Assembly: GCA_965206775.1 (NCBI GenBank)
Contig: CBDBKU010000003.1
Span: 496,001-560,000 of the forward strand
DNA: 64,000 nt
From: VXMF01 sp965206775
GTDB taxonomy: Bacteria; Acidobacteriota; Terriglobia; Bryobacterales; UBA6623
Reading direction: 5' to 3'
Shown: one piece after another, positions 1-10,027 of the stretch
How the letters are laid out: every line of letters starts with the position of its first letter
How positions within the stretch are numbered: position 1 is the stretch's first letter
Made by a program: the position numbers and the translations under genes
The notes under the pieces: generated by a model
The model's database searches: none
Seen by the model: the letters and a program-made list of their open reading frames with translations, nothing else
Told to the model about the DNA's origin: nothing

Positions 1-1421
1 TTTTCATGCAACCGCCGCTCCGACTCGCTGAAGATGACTCCGTCGATACGGCGCAACTCGAGTCGCAGATCCTTCTCGTCAAGTTCCCTTCCCCGCGCCT
101 CGCTGCACCGCACCTCGATCAGACGTCGCCGCAGCTCTTCCTCGAGTTCGTCCAGTTCGCGTTTTTCCGGGCCATGCTCGATCCGCTGCTTGTAGTCGGC
201 AATCTTCGAGGCCGAGACTGCGCCGAGAGCCGGATCGTCGTAGGGCACTTCTGGACGCGCCACCGCACCCTGGCGATCCTCCGTCTGCACAGCGCTAAAG
301 AAGGCCTGGAACCGGTAGAAGTCCCGTGTCGGAATCGGGTCGTACTTGTGGTCGTGGCATCGCGCGCAACCGAGCGTCAAACCCAGGAAAACGGATGCCG
401 TGGTGGTCGTCACTTCGTTGAGATAGTTCTGCCGGACCTCGGCAGCGACGAGATTCGAGCGATCCCACGGGGCCAGGCGAAGGAAACCGGCAGGAATGTA
501 GCCCTGAGGATCGGGAACGTAGTTATTGCGCGTCTTGCTGTGCTCGTCGGCACCCGCGATCTGCAGCAATGCAAAACGGTCGTAAGGCATGTCCTCGTTC
601 AGAGTCCTGATCACCCAGTCGCGGTAGCGCCAAGCATTGCCGATGGCGCCGTCGCCCTCCAGCCCGCTTGTTTCCCCGTAACGAACGAGATCCAGCCAGT
701 GACGTCCCCAACGCTCGCCATAGCGCGGATCCGCGAGCAACCGTTCGACGAGCCTCTCGTAAGCGTCGGGTGACTCGTCACGGATGAACCTGCGAAGTTC
801 CTCGGGGGCAGGCTGCATTCCGATCAAATCGAAGTGGATGCGGCGGGCGAGAGTCCGGGCGTCGGCTGAGGGAGCGGGGGACAGACCCTCTGCGTCAAGG
901 CGGGCCAGCACGAAAGCGTCGATCGGAGTCGCAGGCCAGGTTTGGTCGCTGACCTCGGGCGGTACAGGGGCCCTTGGCGGGCTGAGGAAAATGGCCGAGC
1001 GTGAGCCAGCAAGTTCGGCAACAACCTCGGAATCGAGACCTTGAATCCAATCCGCGAGAGTATCGACCTGTTCCCTCGGCAACGTCCCGCCCAGGGGCAT
1101 CCGCGGCTCGGCAGTTCCTGTCAAGACCTGGATCAGCGGACTCCCCTCCGGATCTCCGGCGATCACGGCCGGTCCCCGGCGCGCCCCTCCGTTTAGCAAG
1201 GACCGGAGGGATTCCACGGAGAAGCCGCTGGCACGCTCCGCACCGCTATGGCACTGCGCGCACGATCGCTTCAGGATTGGAGCCACATCGTCTTCGAACG
1301 TGGTTCCGGGCGCTACGTTCGCGGACGCAAGTATGCACAGCAAGGCTGTGCTCAGCGCTGCATTTTGTCTTCGCCGGAAGTCTCGCGGCGGCCCGTTCGA
1401 TTCAGCCAAATCGGTCTGCAT
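1..1421 (-). CDS. DUF1549/DUF1553 (planctomycete-type cytochrome C, PSD1) protein, 3' end cut by window
   Basis: This minus-strand frame is open from the ATG at 1421 to the window edge, about 473 codons. An in-frame TGA lies directly upstream of the ATG and a GGAG sits about 8 nt before it, so the start is well defined. After a short N-terminal hydrophobic stretch comes a cytochrome-C-like segment with CAQCH near residue 54, as in the planctomycete cytochrome C domain. The DUF1549 region follows, with an RYGERWGRHWLDL segment and CARCHDHKYDP, the family hallmark. The C-terminal DUF1553 part lies outside the window. The biochemical role of this family is not established; it is exported and usually paired with a DUF1501 protein. 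A complete homologue with its DUF1501 partner is at 40184-44927. Confidence 0.9.
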   Translation of the reverse strand, partial: MQTDLAESNGPPRDFRRRQNAALSTALLCILASANVAPGTTFEDDVAPILKRSCAQCHSGAERASGFSVESLRSLLNGGARRGPAVIAGDPEGSPLIQVLTGTAEPRMPLGGTLPREQVDTLADWIQGLDSEVVAELAGSRSAIFLSPPRAPVPPEVSDQTWPATPIDAFVLARLDAEGLSPAPSADARTLARRIHFDLIGMQPAPEELRRFIRDESPDAYERLVERLLADPRYGERWGRHWLDLVRYGETSGLEGDGAIGNAWRYRDWVIRTLNEDMPYDRFALLQIAGADEHSKTRNNYVPDPQGYIPAGFLRLAPWDRSNLVAAEVRQNYLNEVTTTTASVFLGLTLGCARCHDHKYDPIPTRDFYRFQAFFSAVQTEDRQGAVARPEVPYDDPALGAVSASKIADYKQRIEHGPEKRELDELEEELRRRLIEVRCSEARGRELDEKDLRLELRRIDGVIFSESERRLHE

Positions 1422-1575
1422 TCATGGCGCTCCAGAGCAGTAAGAATGCACCGGAACCGTTCCAACTATAGACCTTGCCTCTCCGTTCTGGAAGGCTGAT
1501 CCGCTTCGTCGGTGGCTCTATACCCCCTCAAGTCCGGAAAACTCTTGCAAACTTACGACTTCACGACTGTGGCCC

Positions 1576-1604
1576 TTGACGGAAGGGAGATCAGCGGCTA
1601 TGAT
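1576..1604 (+). promoter_or_regulatory. Predicted sigma70-type promoter of the first receptor gene
   Basis: TTGACG (1576-1581) and TATGAT (1599-1604) are separated by exactly 17 bp, about 120 nt upstream of the receptor ATG at 1725. The rest of the 300-bp gap between the divergent genes at 1421 and 1725 shows nothing else I can support. Confidence 0.5.
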
Positions 1605-1724
1605 TCGGCTGTTGGGTTCGAGTGGCGGCTCTGGGGTCGGCTTCGGTAACTGCGGCAACAATCGAGTGCGTGCCGCGGCAGGTGGTGGATCCGGACGGGC
1701 GGCTTGGGTCCCAAAGGGGGTCGC

Positions 1725-4700
1725 ATGAAGCGAGTTTTCCGCGCCTTGCAGGCTTTGGTCGCAAGCGTACTGTTCGTAGCTGGGGCAAATGCCCAGACAT
1801 CGGCAGGGTCCATTTCCGGCCTTGTCACGGACTCGTCGGGCGCGGTCGTTCCCGGCGTGTCAATCGAGGTCACGGATATCGACCGCAACATCGCCTTCGA
1901 AACTGCAACGAACGAAGCCGGCTTCTACCTTGCGACGCCGCTTCCTCCGGGCAGGTACCGCATCACTGCCGAAAGCGAGGGGTTCCGGGGATTCGTGCTG
2001 GAGCCGTTCCCGATCACCACGCAGCAGAAGGCGGGCCTCGATATCGAACTCGAACTCGGCCAGGTGACGGAATCGATCACTGTCGCAGGTACCGCGCAGT
2101 TGATCGAGTCCACCAACTCGACGCTCAGCGGAGTCGTCCAGAACAAGGAGATCATGGACCTGCCGCTGAACGGACGCAACGTGTACTCGCTCGCCGTGCT
2201 CACTCCGGGCGTGTTCACTCGGAACCCGGCCCGCGGCAAGTTCCGAGAAGATCATGGACCTGCCGCTGAACGGACGCAACGTGTACTCGCTCGCCGTGCT
2301 CACTCCGGGCGTGTTCACTCGGAACCCGGCCCGCGGCAAGTTCCGAGAAGGGTTCCATTCGATCGGCATCTTCCAGGTCAACGGAGGTCGTGATTCCAGC
2401 AACATGATCATGATGGACGGAGTTCCGGTCACGATGAACTCGAACACCAACAACATGAACGCCAACAGCGCGCTCCCGACGATTGAGGGCGTCGAGGAGT
2501 TCCGGATTCAGACGAATTCCTACTCGGCTGAATACGGCCGCAGCGGTGGCGGCGTGCTCACAATGACAACCAAGTCGGGGACCAATGAGTTGCACGGCAC
2601 GGCATTCGACTTCCTGCGCAACAACAAGATGGACTCGAACAACTGGTTCGCCAACCGGGCGGGGAACGAACTGGGAAGCTTCCAGCGCAACGAATTCGGA
2701 TTCAGCGTCGGCGGCCCAGTTGTCAAGAACCGGACATTCTTCTTCGAGGCCTATGAAGGCCGTCGCCAGCGCACCCAGGCTGTAAGGCTCATGACCCTGC
2801 CGACGACACTCCAAAAGGCCGGCGACTTCTCGGAGACATTCAACTCGGCCGGCGCCTTGCGGACCGTCTACGATCCCCTCTCGACGCATCCAGATCCCAG
2901 CCAGGATGGATCGTTCCTCCGGGATCCGTTCCCGGGCAACAAGATACCTGCCTCGGCGATGGATCCGGTGGCGCTCGCGACCGCGAGCTACTACGGTGCG
3001 GAGCCGAACGTGCCTGGTCAGCCGTTCACTGGCCGCAACAACTTCCAGTTCGCTGGCGGACGGCCGAACGACTCGAACCGCAACATATTCAAGGTCGACC
3101 ACCAGATCAGCCAGAGCCAGCGGATCTTCGTCCGCCACACGGTCTTAGATGTCGTGAGCCAGGCACCGGAGATTTGGGAGGGGCCCGGCTGCCCCGACGG
3201 CGGATGCTATACCAACAACGAGGCGCTGAACAACGGGGCCTTCAACTACAGCAACACTCTCACGCCCACCTCGCTTCTCAGCGTGCGGTATGGCTTCGCG
3301 CGCTCGATCCTTGACCGCGGCTCCTGGTTCCAAGGTTTCGAGCCTGCCGAGCTCGGGCTGCCGAAGCACCTCCAGAACGGAGCGGACCTGCTGGTGTTTC
3401 CGGAGTTCAGCATAGCGGAGATGACGGCGCCGGGCCTGCGGCATCACTGGAACTTCCGGTCCGCCAACATGTCTCACACAATCAACGCCACCTACTCCAA
3501 GGTTGTCGGCAGCCACAGCATCAAGGCTGGCGGCGAGTGGCGCGTTAACTTGATCAACCACATGCAGGCATCGTGGCAAATGTTCTACCAGTTCACCGCA
3601 GGTATGACGCAGGGACCGGATCCGAGAAAGGTTTCTGCAAATGCCGGCTTCGGCTACGCCTCGTTCCTGCTGGGAACCGGCAATAGCGGCAGGATCAACA
3701 ACCGGATCCGGCCGGCTTTCTCCAGCAAGTCCTTCGGCGGCTATGTCCAGGACGACTGGAAGATTTCCCGCAAGCTCACTCTCAACCTGGGCGTGCGCTG
3801 GGACGCCGAGACGGGATTGACGGAACGGTACGACCGGTTCTCCGTCTTCGACCCCGATGTGCGCAGCCCTCTCAGCGACGCTTCGGGGCTCGACCTTCGC
3901 GGAGGCTGGCGCTTCCCCGGAGCCGATCTAGAGAGCGGACGGAAGCTGCGCGACCCCGAGTGGATGAACTTCGCGCCCCGCTTGGGCTTGGCGTACGAAG
4001 CGCGGACGGGCACCGTGATCCGGGTCGGCTACGGCATGTTCTTTGCCATGGCTCCCTGGGGCGCCAACTACTACCCCACCTCGCCGTTTGCAACGACGAC
4101 GCCCTGGCTGACCTCGCTGGATGGCGTGAACCCCTACAACCGACTCAGCGACCCGATGCCGGATGGAGTGATCCTCCCGCCGGGCTCCAGCGGCGGATTG
4201 ACCGCCGGTAACGGCTTGAATGGGAACGGACCGGTGCCTTCGGTCATGCGCACGCCGTACAACCAGCAGTGGAACTTCACGATCGCACAGCAATTCGGTC
4301 CGCGAGCAGCTCTGGAAGTGGCCTACGCGGGCAACAAGGGCACCCATGTTCCCTTCCGCCACGGGTGGCAGATGGATCAGCTGCATCCCACCCATATAAA
4401 TCCGGAAGCTGGAATCCTGGACCTGGTGGACAATCCCCTGCACGGCGTGGTCCCGTCCGGAGTGCTGTCTCGGCCCCGGGTGCAACGCGGCCAGCTGCTG
4501 ACCCCGTATCCCCAATACCCTGGCGTAGTCCACTCCGCCCCAGGCTGGGGCAACACCACCTACCACTCCCTGCAGGCCAAGTTCACGAAGCGTTTCGAGG
4601 GAGGGGGTAACGCGGTCATCGCCTACACCCTCTCGAAGCTGATTTCGGATGGCAGCGACAATGCGTGGACCTCGGCCCTTTGGCGCAACTACTACTGCAG

Positions 4701-5277
4701 GCGCTGCGAGCGGTCGCTGTCCCCGTACGACCAGCGAAGTCGCCTCATCGGAAGCTACACGTACGAACTCCCGTTCGGAAGAGGGAAGGCTCTCGGCAGC
4801 GGCTGGAGCGGAGCGCTGAACACGGTGCTCGGCCAATGGCAGATCAACGGAATCGCCACGCTGAACAGCGGGCTGCCGCTCCGGTTCAGCGTGCCCGGCA
4901 ACACCAGCCACTCGTTCGGTGGGCGTCAGTACCCGGACTCGACCGGCGTCGATGGAAGGCTAGACAACCCAACCATCGCGAAGTGGTTCGACACGGATCA
5001 GTTCTCGATTCCTGCGCCATACACATTCGGCAACCTCGGGCGCGTCCACTCAACAATTCGGTCGGACTTCGTAGAGTCGTTCGACTTCTCCATCTTCAAG
5101 AGCTTCAAGATCGGTGAGAGGGTGACGACGCAATTCCGCGCCGAGTGGTTCAATGCATTCAACCACCCGGTCTTCAACAATCCCCGCACCCAAGTCGGCA
5201 GGGGCGGCTTCGGCATAGTCTCTTCGCAAGCCAACCTGCCTCGCCAGACCCAGCTAGCGCTCAAGGTGATTTTCTGA
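1725..5277 (+). pseudogene. TonB-dependent receptor with carboxypeptidase-regulatory-like domain, frameshifted by a 100-bp duplication
   Basis: The ATG at 1725 follows a GGGGG ribosome-binding stretch and opens a signal peptide ending near ANAQ. A Cna-B/CarboxypepD-regulatory domain follows (roughly residues 25-105), then the receptor plug with DLPLNGRNV, and a long beta-barrel ending in a terminal Phe (LKVIF). At about residue 143 an exact 100-bp tandem duplication shifts the frame. The first frame then runs into a stop at 2393, and the rest of the protein reads from a second frame as far as 5277. Removing one repeat copy gives one frame of 1150 codons plus stop. As written, only a fragment without signal peptide could start at the ATG at 2254. 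The family imports or binds large substrates at the outer membrane. The duplication is either a real inactivation or an assembly artefact. Confidence 0.85.
2149..2350 (+). repeat. Exact 100-bp tandem duplication inside the receptor gene
   Basis: Positions 2151-2250 and 2251-2350 are identical, and the match extends 2 bp to the left. Each copy encodes the plug motif DLPLNGRNVYSLAVLTPGV. The period of 100 is not a multiple of three, so the second copy is read in another frame and breaks the gene. Confidence 0.97.
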
Positions 5278-5289
5278 AGCTGGCATGAG

Positions 5290-5326
5290 CCGGGGGCGGG
5301 GGCCGCGACGCGGCCCCCGCCCCCGG
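5290..5326. terminator. Very stable GC hairpin between convergent genes
   Basis: A perfect 17-bp inverted repeat with a 3-nt loop (GAC) lies 12 bp after the receptor stop and about 75 bp beyond the stop of the convergent dehydratase gene. There is no clear T-tract on either strand. It is most simply a bidirectional transcription terminator or barrier. Confidence 0.65.
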
Positions 5327-5400
5327 GAAAAGCGGAATGCCTACAGCTTCGCCGCCAGAATCGAACGACAACTGGCGGATACTCAGTTCGCCGCCGAGCC

Positions 5401-6642
5401 CTAATTCTCCGGTTCGACCTCCCAGCCGAAGCCCGGACCGTCGGACGGCCGCGTGTAGATGCCCTCCGGGCCACGGGTCAGGTTGTTGTCTTCCTCGTAC
5501 CTCTGATACACGACGTCCGGGCCGCCGGGAGCCGGCATGAACATCTCGGCCCAGGGCGCGTTGGGCGTGGCGTAGATGAAATGAACGGCGTCGCGCTGGC
5601 CGCCGCCATGGGGAATCACGGGGATGTCGTGCGCCGCAGCCATGTGAGAAATCTTGACCAGCTCGCTCATCCCACCGCACCAGTGGATGTCGGGCTGCCA
5701 GATTTCGGCCCCGTTGACGCGCAGCAACTGCCTGAAGCCGTAACGGGTGTAGACATGCTCGCCAGTGACGATCCGCGTGGATGTAATCTGACGGCGGAGC
5801 CGACCGAACCCCTCGAAGTCGTCCGGAGGCAGGGCCTCCTCGATCCAATACACGCCGTACGGCTCGAAAGCTTCCGCCAGCTCGAGCGTGTAGCGCTCGG
5901 TCAGGGCCATCCAGCAGTCCATCATCACGTCGCCGTCAGCGCCGACTGCGGCCCTGGCGCGCTTGACCAACTCGACGTTCTTGCGGATGCCCTCCCTGCC
6001 GTCGGCGGGACCGTACGGCAAGGCCAGTTTGAGGCGCTTGTATCCGAACTCGACGTGCTGCTCGATGTCGTTGCCTGTGCAGTAGCACGGGATACGCGGA
6101 TGGATCCGTCCCCCTAGGAGACGCCACACCGGCGCGTCCCACACCTTGCCAGCGATGTCCCATAGCGCTATGTCTACACCGGAAATAGCGTTGACTACAA
6201 CGCCCTTGCGACCATAGGACATCGTGGCTCGCCACATGATGTCCCACAGGCGCTCGATGTCGAGTGCGTTCTCGCCCATCACGAGTCGCCGGAGATGGTC
6301 TTCGACGATGACTCCTCCCGCAGGGCCCCCGGGACCGTAGCCCTTGACACCCTTGTTAGTGGAAATCTCGACCCAAAAGCTCCCCGCTCGCGGCCCGACC
6401 GAGCGGAACAGGCTCCGCATCGGCTTGTACTTCGGGTAGACGGAGACCGGGTTGGCCACCTCGACGCCGCCCGTGGACCAGGACCCAGGCTCGGGCTCGT
6501 AGCTGGGGACCGGGCGCTTGGGGCGCATCCTGACCAATCGGACGCCCGTGATTTGCAGGTCGTCCTCGACGCGGCCCATGGCCGGGAAGGCCAGTGGGAC
6601 CGCGGCGGCTGACGCCATGCTGAGTAGATTCCGACGATTCAT
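5401..6642 (-). CDS. Enolase-superfamily dehydratase, L-rhamnonate dehydratase-like
   Basis: The ATG at 6642 is preceded by AGGAGG at 8-nt spacing and gives 413 residues. The N-terminus (MNRRNLLSMASAAAVPLA) looks like a Tat or Sec signal, which is unusual because most sugar-acid dehydratases are cytoplasmic. The barrel carries the expected metal ligands: Asp in MMDCWMAL, Glu in YWIEEALPPDD and Glu in VTGEHVYTR. A catalytic His sits in VIPHGGG. The DCWMALTERYT, EALPPDDFEGF and QPDIHWCGG stretches resemble L-rhamnonate dehydratases, which remove water from a 6-deoxy-sugar acid to give a 2-keto-3-deoxy acid. The substrate remains inference. The neighbouring sulfatase and the distant fucosidase fit catabolism of deoxysugar polysaccharide. 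It is convergent with the receptor gene and divergent from the sulfatase. Confidence 0.85.
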   Translation of the reverse strand: MNRRNLLSMASAAAVPLAFPAMGRVEDDLQITGVRLVRMRPKRPVPSYEPEPGSWSTGGVEVANPVSVYPKYKPMRSLFRSVGPRAGSFWVEISTNKGVKGYGPGGPAGGVIVEDHLRRLVMGENALDIERLWDIMWRATMSYGRKGVVVNAISGVDIALWDIAGKVWDAPVWRLLGGRIHPRIPCYCTGNDIEQHVEFGYKRLKLALPYGPADGREGIRKNVELVKRARAAVGADGDVMMDCWMALTERYTLELAEAFEPYGVYWIEEALPPDDFEGFGRLRRQITSTRIVTGEHVYTRYGFRQLLRVNGAEIWQPDIHWCGGMSELVKISHMAAAHDIPVIPHGGGQRDAVHFIYATPNAPWAEMFMPAPGGPDVVYQRYEEDNNLTRGPEGIYTRPSDGPGFGWEVEPEN

Positions 6643-7105
6643 CGCCAATTCCTCCTGAGGATTCCAAGGCTCGGAATCCGAACACAGCTGCCATCTTGCG
6701 AGGCGACACAAGACTACCACGCGACCAGCGGCGCAGGATTCGCGAAAGAGCCGGTCGCGGGATGTTTCTCGCTGGAACCGCCCGATTCAAGACCGGAGCG
6801 CCATGCCGCAGCCAAGGCCGCACGGAGTCCCGGATCAACGTCGAAGGACTGCAAGCGTTCCTCCGCTTCAGTTCGAATTCGAATGCTCGCTGAGATACGG
6901 GAGGCATTCGAGCGGGACTTGAGTCGCGGCGCGACGATCGCTCGAGCGATTGCGCTCCGGGAGGACTTGGTCTCCGCATCACACGGATACCTTGCGCCGC
7001 GGGCACGGAGCGTTGGAGATCGCTGCGACCGCACAACTACGCCAGACAGGGCTGGCAGTAGCGCCACGTGTCATTGCCCGGCCACCCGTGGTATTTTGTT
7101 CGGCT
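6643..7105. other. Intergenic region between divergent dehydratase and sulfatase genes
   Basis: The 463 bp presumably hold both promoters. I find no frame with a ribosome-binding site and recognisable protein. The AGGAGG at its left end belongs to the dehydratase. Confidence 0.5.
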
Positions 7106-8551
7106 ATGAAACCTCGACTCGCAACGATCCCGATTCTGGCTCTCTTGTGCGCCGCAGCGATGACTGCCGCGTCGGACAGGCCGAACGTCGTCTTCGCCAT
7201 CGCTGACGACTGGGGATGGCCGCATGCCGGAGCCTACGGAGACCAGGGAGTCAAGACTCCAACCTTCGACCGGCTCGCGCGGGAAGGCGTGCTCGTTGAG
7301 AACGCCTACATCTCCTCGCCGTCCTGCACGCCGAGCCGAGGGGCGATCATCACCGGACAGCAATTCTGGCGACTCGGCCCGGCAGGAAACCTTTGGAGCG
7401 TATGGCCTTCCACGTTTCCGGAGTACCCGAAGCTGATGGCGACCGAGGGCTACTTCGTCGGCAGCTATCGCAAGGGCTGGGGGCCGGGCATCCACCCCGG
7501 CACAGCGGTCAGTCCGGCCGGAAGGATTTACGAGAGCGTTGACGCGTTCTTCGAAGCCCGTCCCAAGGACATGCCGTTCTGCTTCTGGTTCGGCGCAAGT
7601 GATCCGCACCGCCCGTACAGGAAGGGTGCGGGCGTGGAGAGCGGGGTGCAGTTGGAGGAGGTGCATCTTTTCGACCATTTTCCTGACGTGGATGAAATCC
7701 GCAGCGACGTGGCCGACTACTACTTCGAAGTGCAGCGTTTCGACCGCGAGGTCGGTCAGCTGATCGACCTCCTGGAACGAACCGGCGAACTCGACAACAC
7801 GCTCATCGTAATGACCGGAGACCATGGGATGCCGTTCCCTCGAGCCAAGGGGAACTTATACGATTCGGGTGCCCGAGTGCCGATGGCGGTCCGCTGGAAG
7901 GATCGGATCCCGGGAGGTCGGACGGTAACGGACTTCGTGTCCACGACGGACATCGCTCCCACGTTCCTCGACGCGGCTGGCTTGGATGTTCCGTCCGAGA
8001 TGACGGGACGCTCGTTGCTCGCGATCCTGACTTCCGCCAAATCGGGCCGGATCTCGGCAGACCGGGACCACATCCTCTTCGGAAGGGAGCGACACGTGGT
8101 CGCTCAGGCCGCGCCGGAACTTGGCGGCTACCCGGCGCGAGGGATCCGCACGGACGAGCATCTCTACATCCGCAACTACAAGCCGGATCGCTGGCCGGCC
8201 GGCACGCCGGACTACGAGACTGCGCAATCGCCCAACGCTTGGCTCGCGGATTGCGACAACGGCCCGACCAAGTGGTTCCTGTGGGAGAACCGCAACAATC
8301 CAGCGTTCAAGAAGTACTACGACCTCTCGTTCGCCAAGCGACCGGCCGAGGAACTCTACGACCTGAAGAAGGATCCCGGACAGGTGGTCAACGTCGCTGG
8401 CGATCCGGGCTACTTGCGACTCCGGAAGACTCTCGCGGCCCGCTTGGCGCAGGGCCTGGCGGCGGCGGGCGATCCGAGGATCGAGGGACGCGGAGACCTG
8501 TTCGACGCGCAGGCTTACCTCGGAGGATCGCCCCGTTACCCGGAGCAGTGA
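7106..8551 (+). CDS. Exported sulfatase (arylsulfatase family, formylglycine type)
   Basis: I chose the ATG at 7106 because it opens a clear signal peptide (MKPRLATIPILALLCAAA); upstream codons in frame look non-coding. The 481-residue protein has the metal-binding DD pair at 34-35 in AIADDWGW and the sulfatase signature at 74-78 (CTPSR), whose Cys is converted to formylglycine by a maturase. Downstream are TGDHGMPFPRAKGNLYDSGARVPM, with metal and sulfate ligands, and the C-terminal ELYDLKKDP typical of the family. Such enzymes hydrolyse sulfate esters on polysaccharides or small molecules in the periplasm. No maturase gene is visible nearby. Substrate is unknown; with the fucosidase and rhamnonate-dehydratase-like enzyme, sulfated algal or animal glycan is plausible. 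Confidence 0.92.
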   Translation: MKPRLATIPILALLCAAAMTAASDRPNVVFAIADDWGWPHAGAYGDQGVKTPTFDRLAREGVLVENAYISSPSCTPSRGAIITGQQFWRLGPAGNLWSVWPSTFPEYPKLMATEGYFVGSYRKGWGPGIHPGTAVSPAGRIYESVDAFFEARPKDMPFCFWFGASDPHRPYRKGAGVESGVQLEEVHLFDHFPDVDEIRSDVADYYFEVQRFDREVGQLIDLLERTGELDNTLIVMTGDHGMPFPRAKGNLYDSGARVPMAVRWKDRIPGGRTVTDFVSTTDIAPTFLDAAGLDVPSEMTGRSLLAILTSAKSGRISADRDHILFGRERHVVAQAAPELGGYPARGIRTDEHLYIRNYKPDRWPAGTPDYETAQSPNAWLADCDNGPTKWFLWENRNNPAFKKYYDLSFAKRPAEELYDLKKDPGQVVNVAGDPGYLRLRKTLAARLAQGLAAAGDPRIEGRGDLFDAQAYLGGSPRYPEQ

Positions 8552-8690
8552 TCGCAAGCTTCCAGGCCCGAGACCTGGCCCGGTTGCCGTGGCTAGCGCC
8601 TTCCACGCCGTTGCGCTCGGATCGACTCGGCACCGAACGGCCTCCCCTCGCTGGGGATGCGGGGATCCCAACCCGCGAGGCGCCGGCAAC

Positions 8691-9920
8691 TTACGCCGAT
8701 GACTGCTCGGCGAAGCGGACCTGTCCCTTTCGTGGGAGCAGAGCGATGCAACCGGCTCCGGCCATCCCAATCACGAATATTGCGCCGAGAGCGACATCGT
8801 AGGTTCCAGCGCTGTCGTGCATGGCGCCGACAAAGAACGGCAGGGTAGCCTGGCCCACCTGCCCGAACGGCCAGACAATGCCCATGACCCGGGCCAACGT
8901 ACCCGTTCCGAACAGCTCGGCCGCCATCAACGGAATCAGCATGTAGTTCGCGCCCAGTCCGAACCCGAATGCCATGCCGAACAAATACGTCATCGAGGGC
9001 TGGTCGATCACAAACAGGAGCGGCACAGGAAGAGAGACCAGTAGGTAGGCAGCAACCATGACCCGCTTCTTACTGAGACGGTCGGCCAGCCATCCCGTGA
9101 TGAGGCGGCCGGCCAAGCTCGATGCCAGAATCACGAAAGTGGTGTCGGCAACCAGCGTCGCTGCAAGGTCAGCGTCCAAGAACAGCAGCTTCATGTGCTG
9201 GTTGACAGAGCCGATCGCCGCGATACTGAGGAACGAGCCCACCGTGATTAGCCAGAACGGCCAAAGCTTCAAGAGCTGGCCGAAAGTCAGGGTCGAGGAG
9301 GTCGCCTCGCGCGACACTTCCGAGGCGGCTTCCGGTGCCAGCCCCATGTCCGATGGCCTGTCTCGCAGGACGAATAGGGCAACAGGAACAACCAGAAGGA
9401 TCACGGCTCCCATGACCTGCAGGGCGACACGCCAGCCATACGCCTCGATCAACGGCCCGGCCACGAACTTCTGGGACATCGCGCCTCCGATGCCGAGTCC
9501 GAGGTACGCGAGGCCCATGGCCTTGCCGCGGTTGCGATTGAACCAGTTCGCGAGCAGCACCTGGCTCGGCACGGGCCCCGAGTACACGAATCCCACCATC
9601 ACCAGGCACCAAGTAAATCGGTAGAAGGCGAGGGAGCCCTGCATCAAACCGAGGCAATTGAGCGCCACGGCGAATGACACAGCTCCGAAAACGATCAGCT
9701 TGCGCGGGCTGAAGCGATGCACGAGCAGTCCGCCGAGCGGGAGGATCAGCAACGTCGAGACGAAGAAGCCGGACGTCGTCTCGGCTCTGTCCCAGCCAAA
9801 CTCTTCGATGTAGTGATCGTAGAAGAAGGGCATGGCATACATCGGCATGCCTACAGTCATCGCGAGGATGAAAAAGCAAGAGGCTGCTATGAGCCAGCCG
9901 TAATAGGGGCGGTCCTGCAT
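8691..9920 (-). CDS. Major facilitator superfamily transporter
   Basis: The 409-residue, strongly hydrophobic protein has the twelve-helix pattern of MFS carriers. The first helix (YYGWLIAASCFFILAMTVG) and the GLLVHRFSPRKLI and GWLADRLSKKRVM loops between helices 2-3 and 8-9 are the usual conserved cytoplasmic loops. The start and the FNRNRGKAMGLAYLGLGIGG segment resemble the monocarboxylate/oxalate-formate branch, so a small organic acid is a reasonable guess. It is convergent with the sulfatase and follows the DJ-1/PfpI gene on the same strand with a gap of about 107 bp. The ribosome-binding site before the ATG is weak (GGAC). Confidence 0.85.
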   Translation of the reverse strand: MQDRPYYGWLIAASCFFILAMTVGMPMYAMPFFYDHYIEEFGWDRAETTSGFFVSTLLILPLGGLLVHRFSPRKLIVFGAVSFAVALNCLGLMQGSLAFYRFTWCLVMVGFVYSGPVPSQVLLANWFNRNRGKAMGLAYLGLGIGGAMSQKFVAGPLIEAYGWRVALQVMGAVILLVVPVALFVLRDRPSDMGLAPEAASEVSREATSSTLTFGQLLKLWPFWLITVGSFLSIAAIGSVNQHMKLLFLDADLAATLVADTTFVILASSLAGRLITGWLADRLSKKRVMVAAYLLVSLPVPLLFVIDQPSMTYLFGMAFGFGLGANYMLIPLMAAELFGTGTLARVMGIVWPFGQVGQATLPFFVGAMHDSAGTYDVALGAIFVIGMAGAGCIALLPRKGQVRFAEQSSA

Positions 9921-10027
9921 GGTGCGGTCCGAGTCTATCCCACGCGAGAATCGGATTCAGTGCCAAGATCCGCCGCATGGAGCCCGCAGGATCCTAGAGC
10001 CGCGCCGGTGGGGCTCATTGCGCAGCT

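Noticed and set aside
6..773. Plus-strand 255-codon open frame at the window start
   Set aside because: It is the antisense shadow of the DUF1549/DUF1553 gene, whose motifs read clearly on the minus strand.
2215..3138. Long minus-strand frame of 307 codons opposite the first receptor
   Set aside because: Low-complexity Arg/Val/Glu composition typical of antisense frames in GC-rich genes; no ribosome-binding site.
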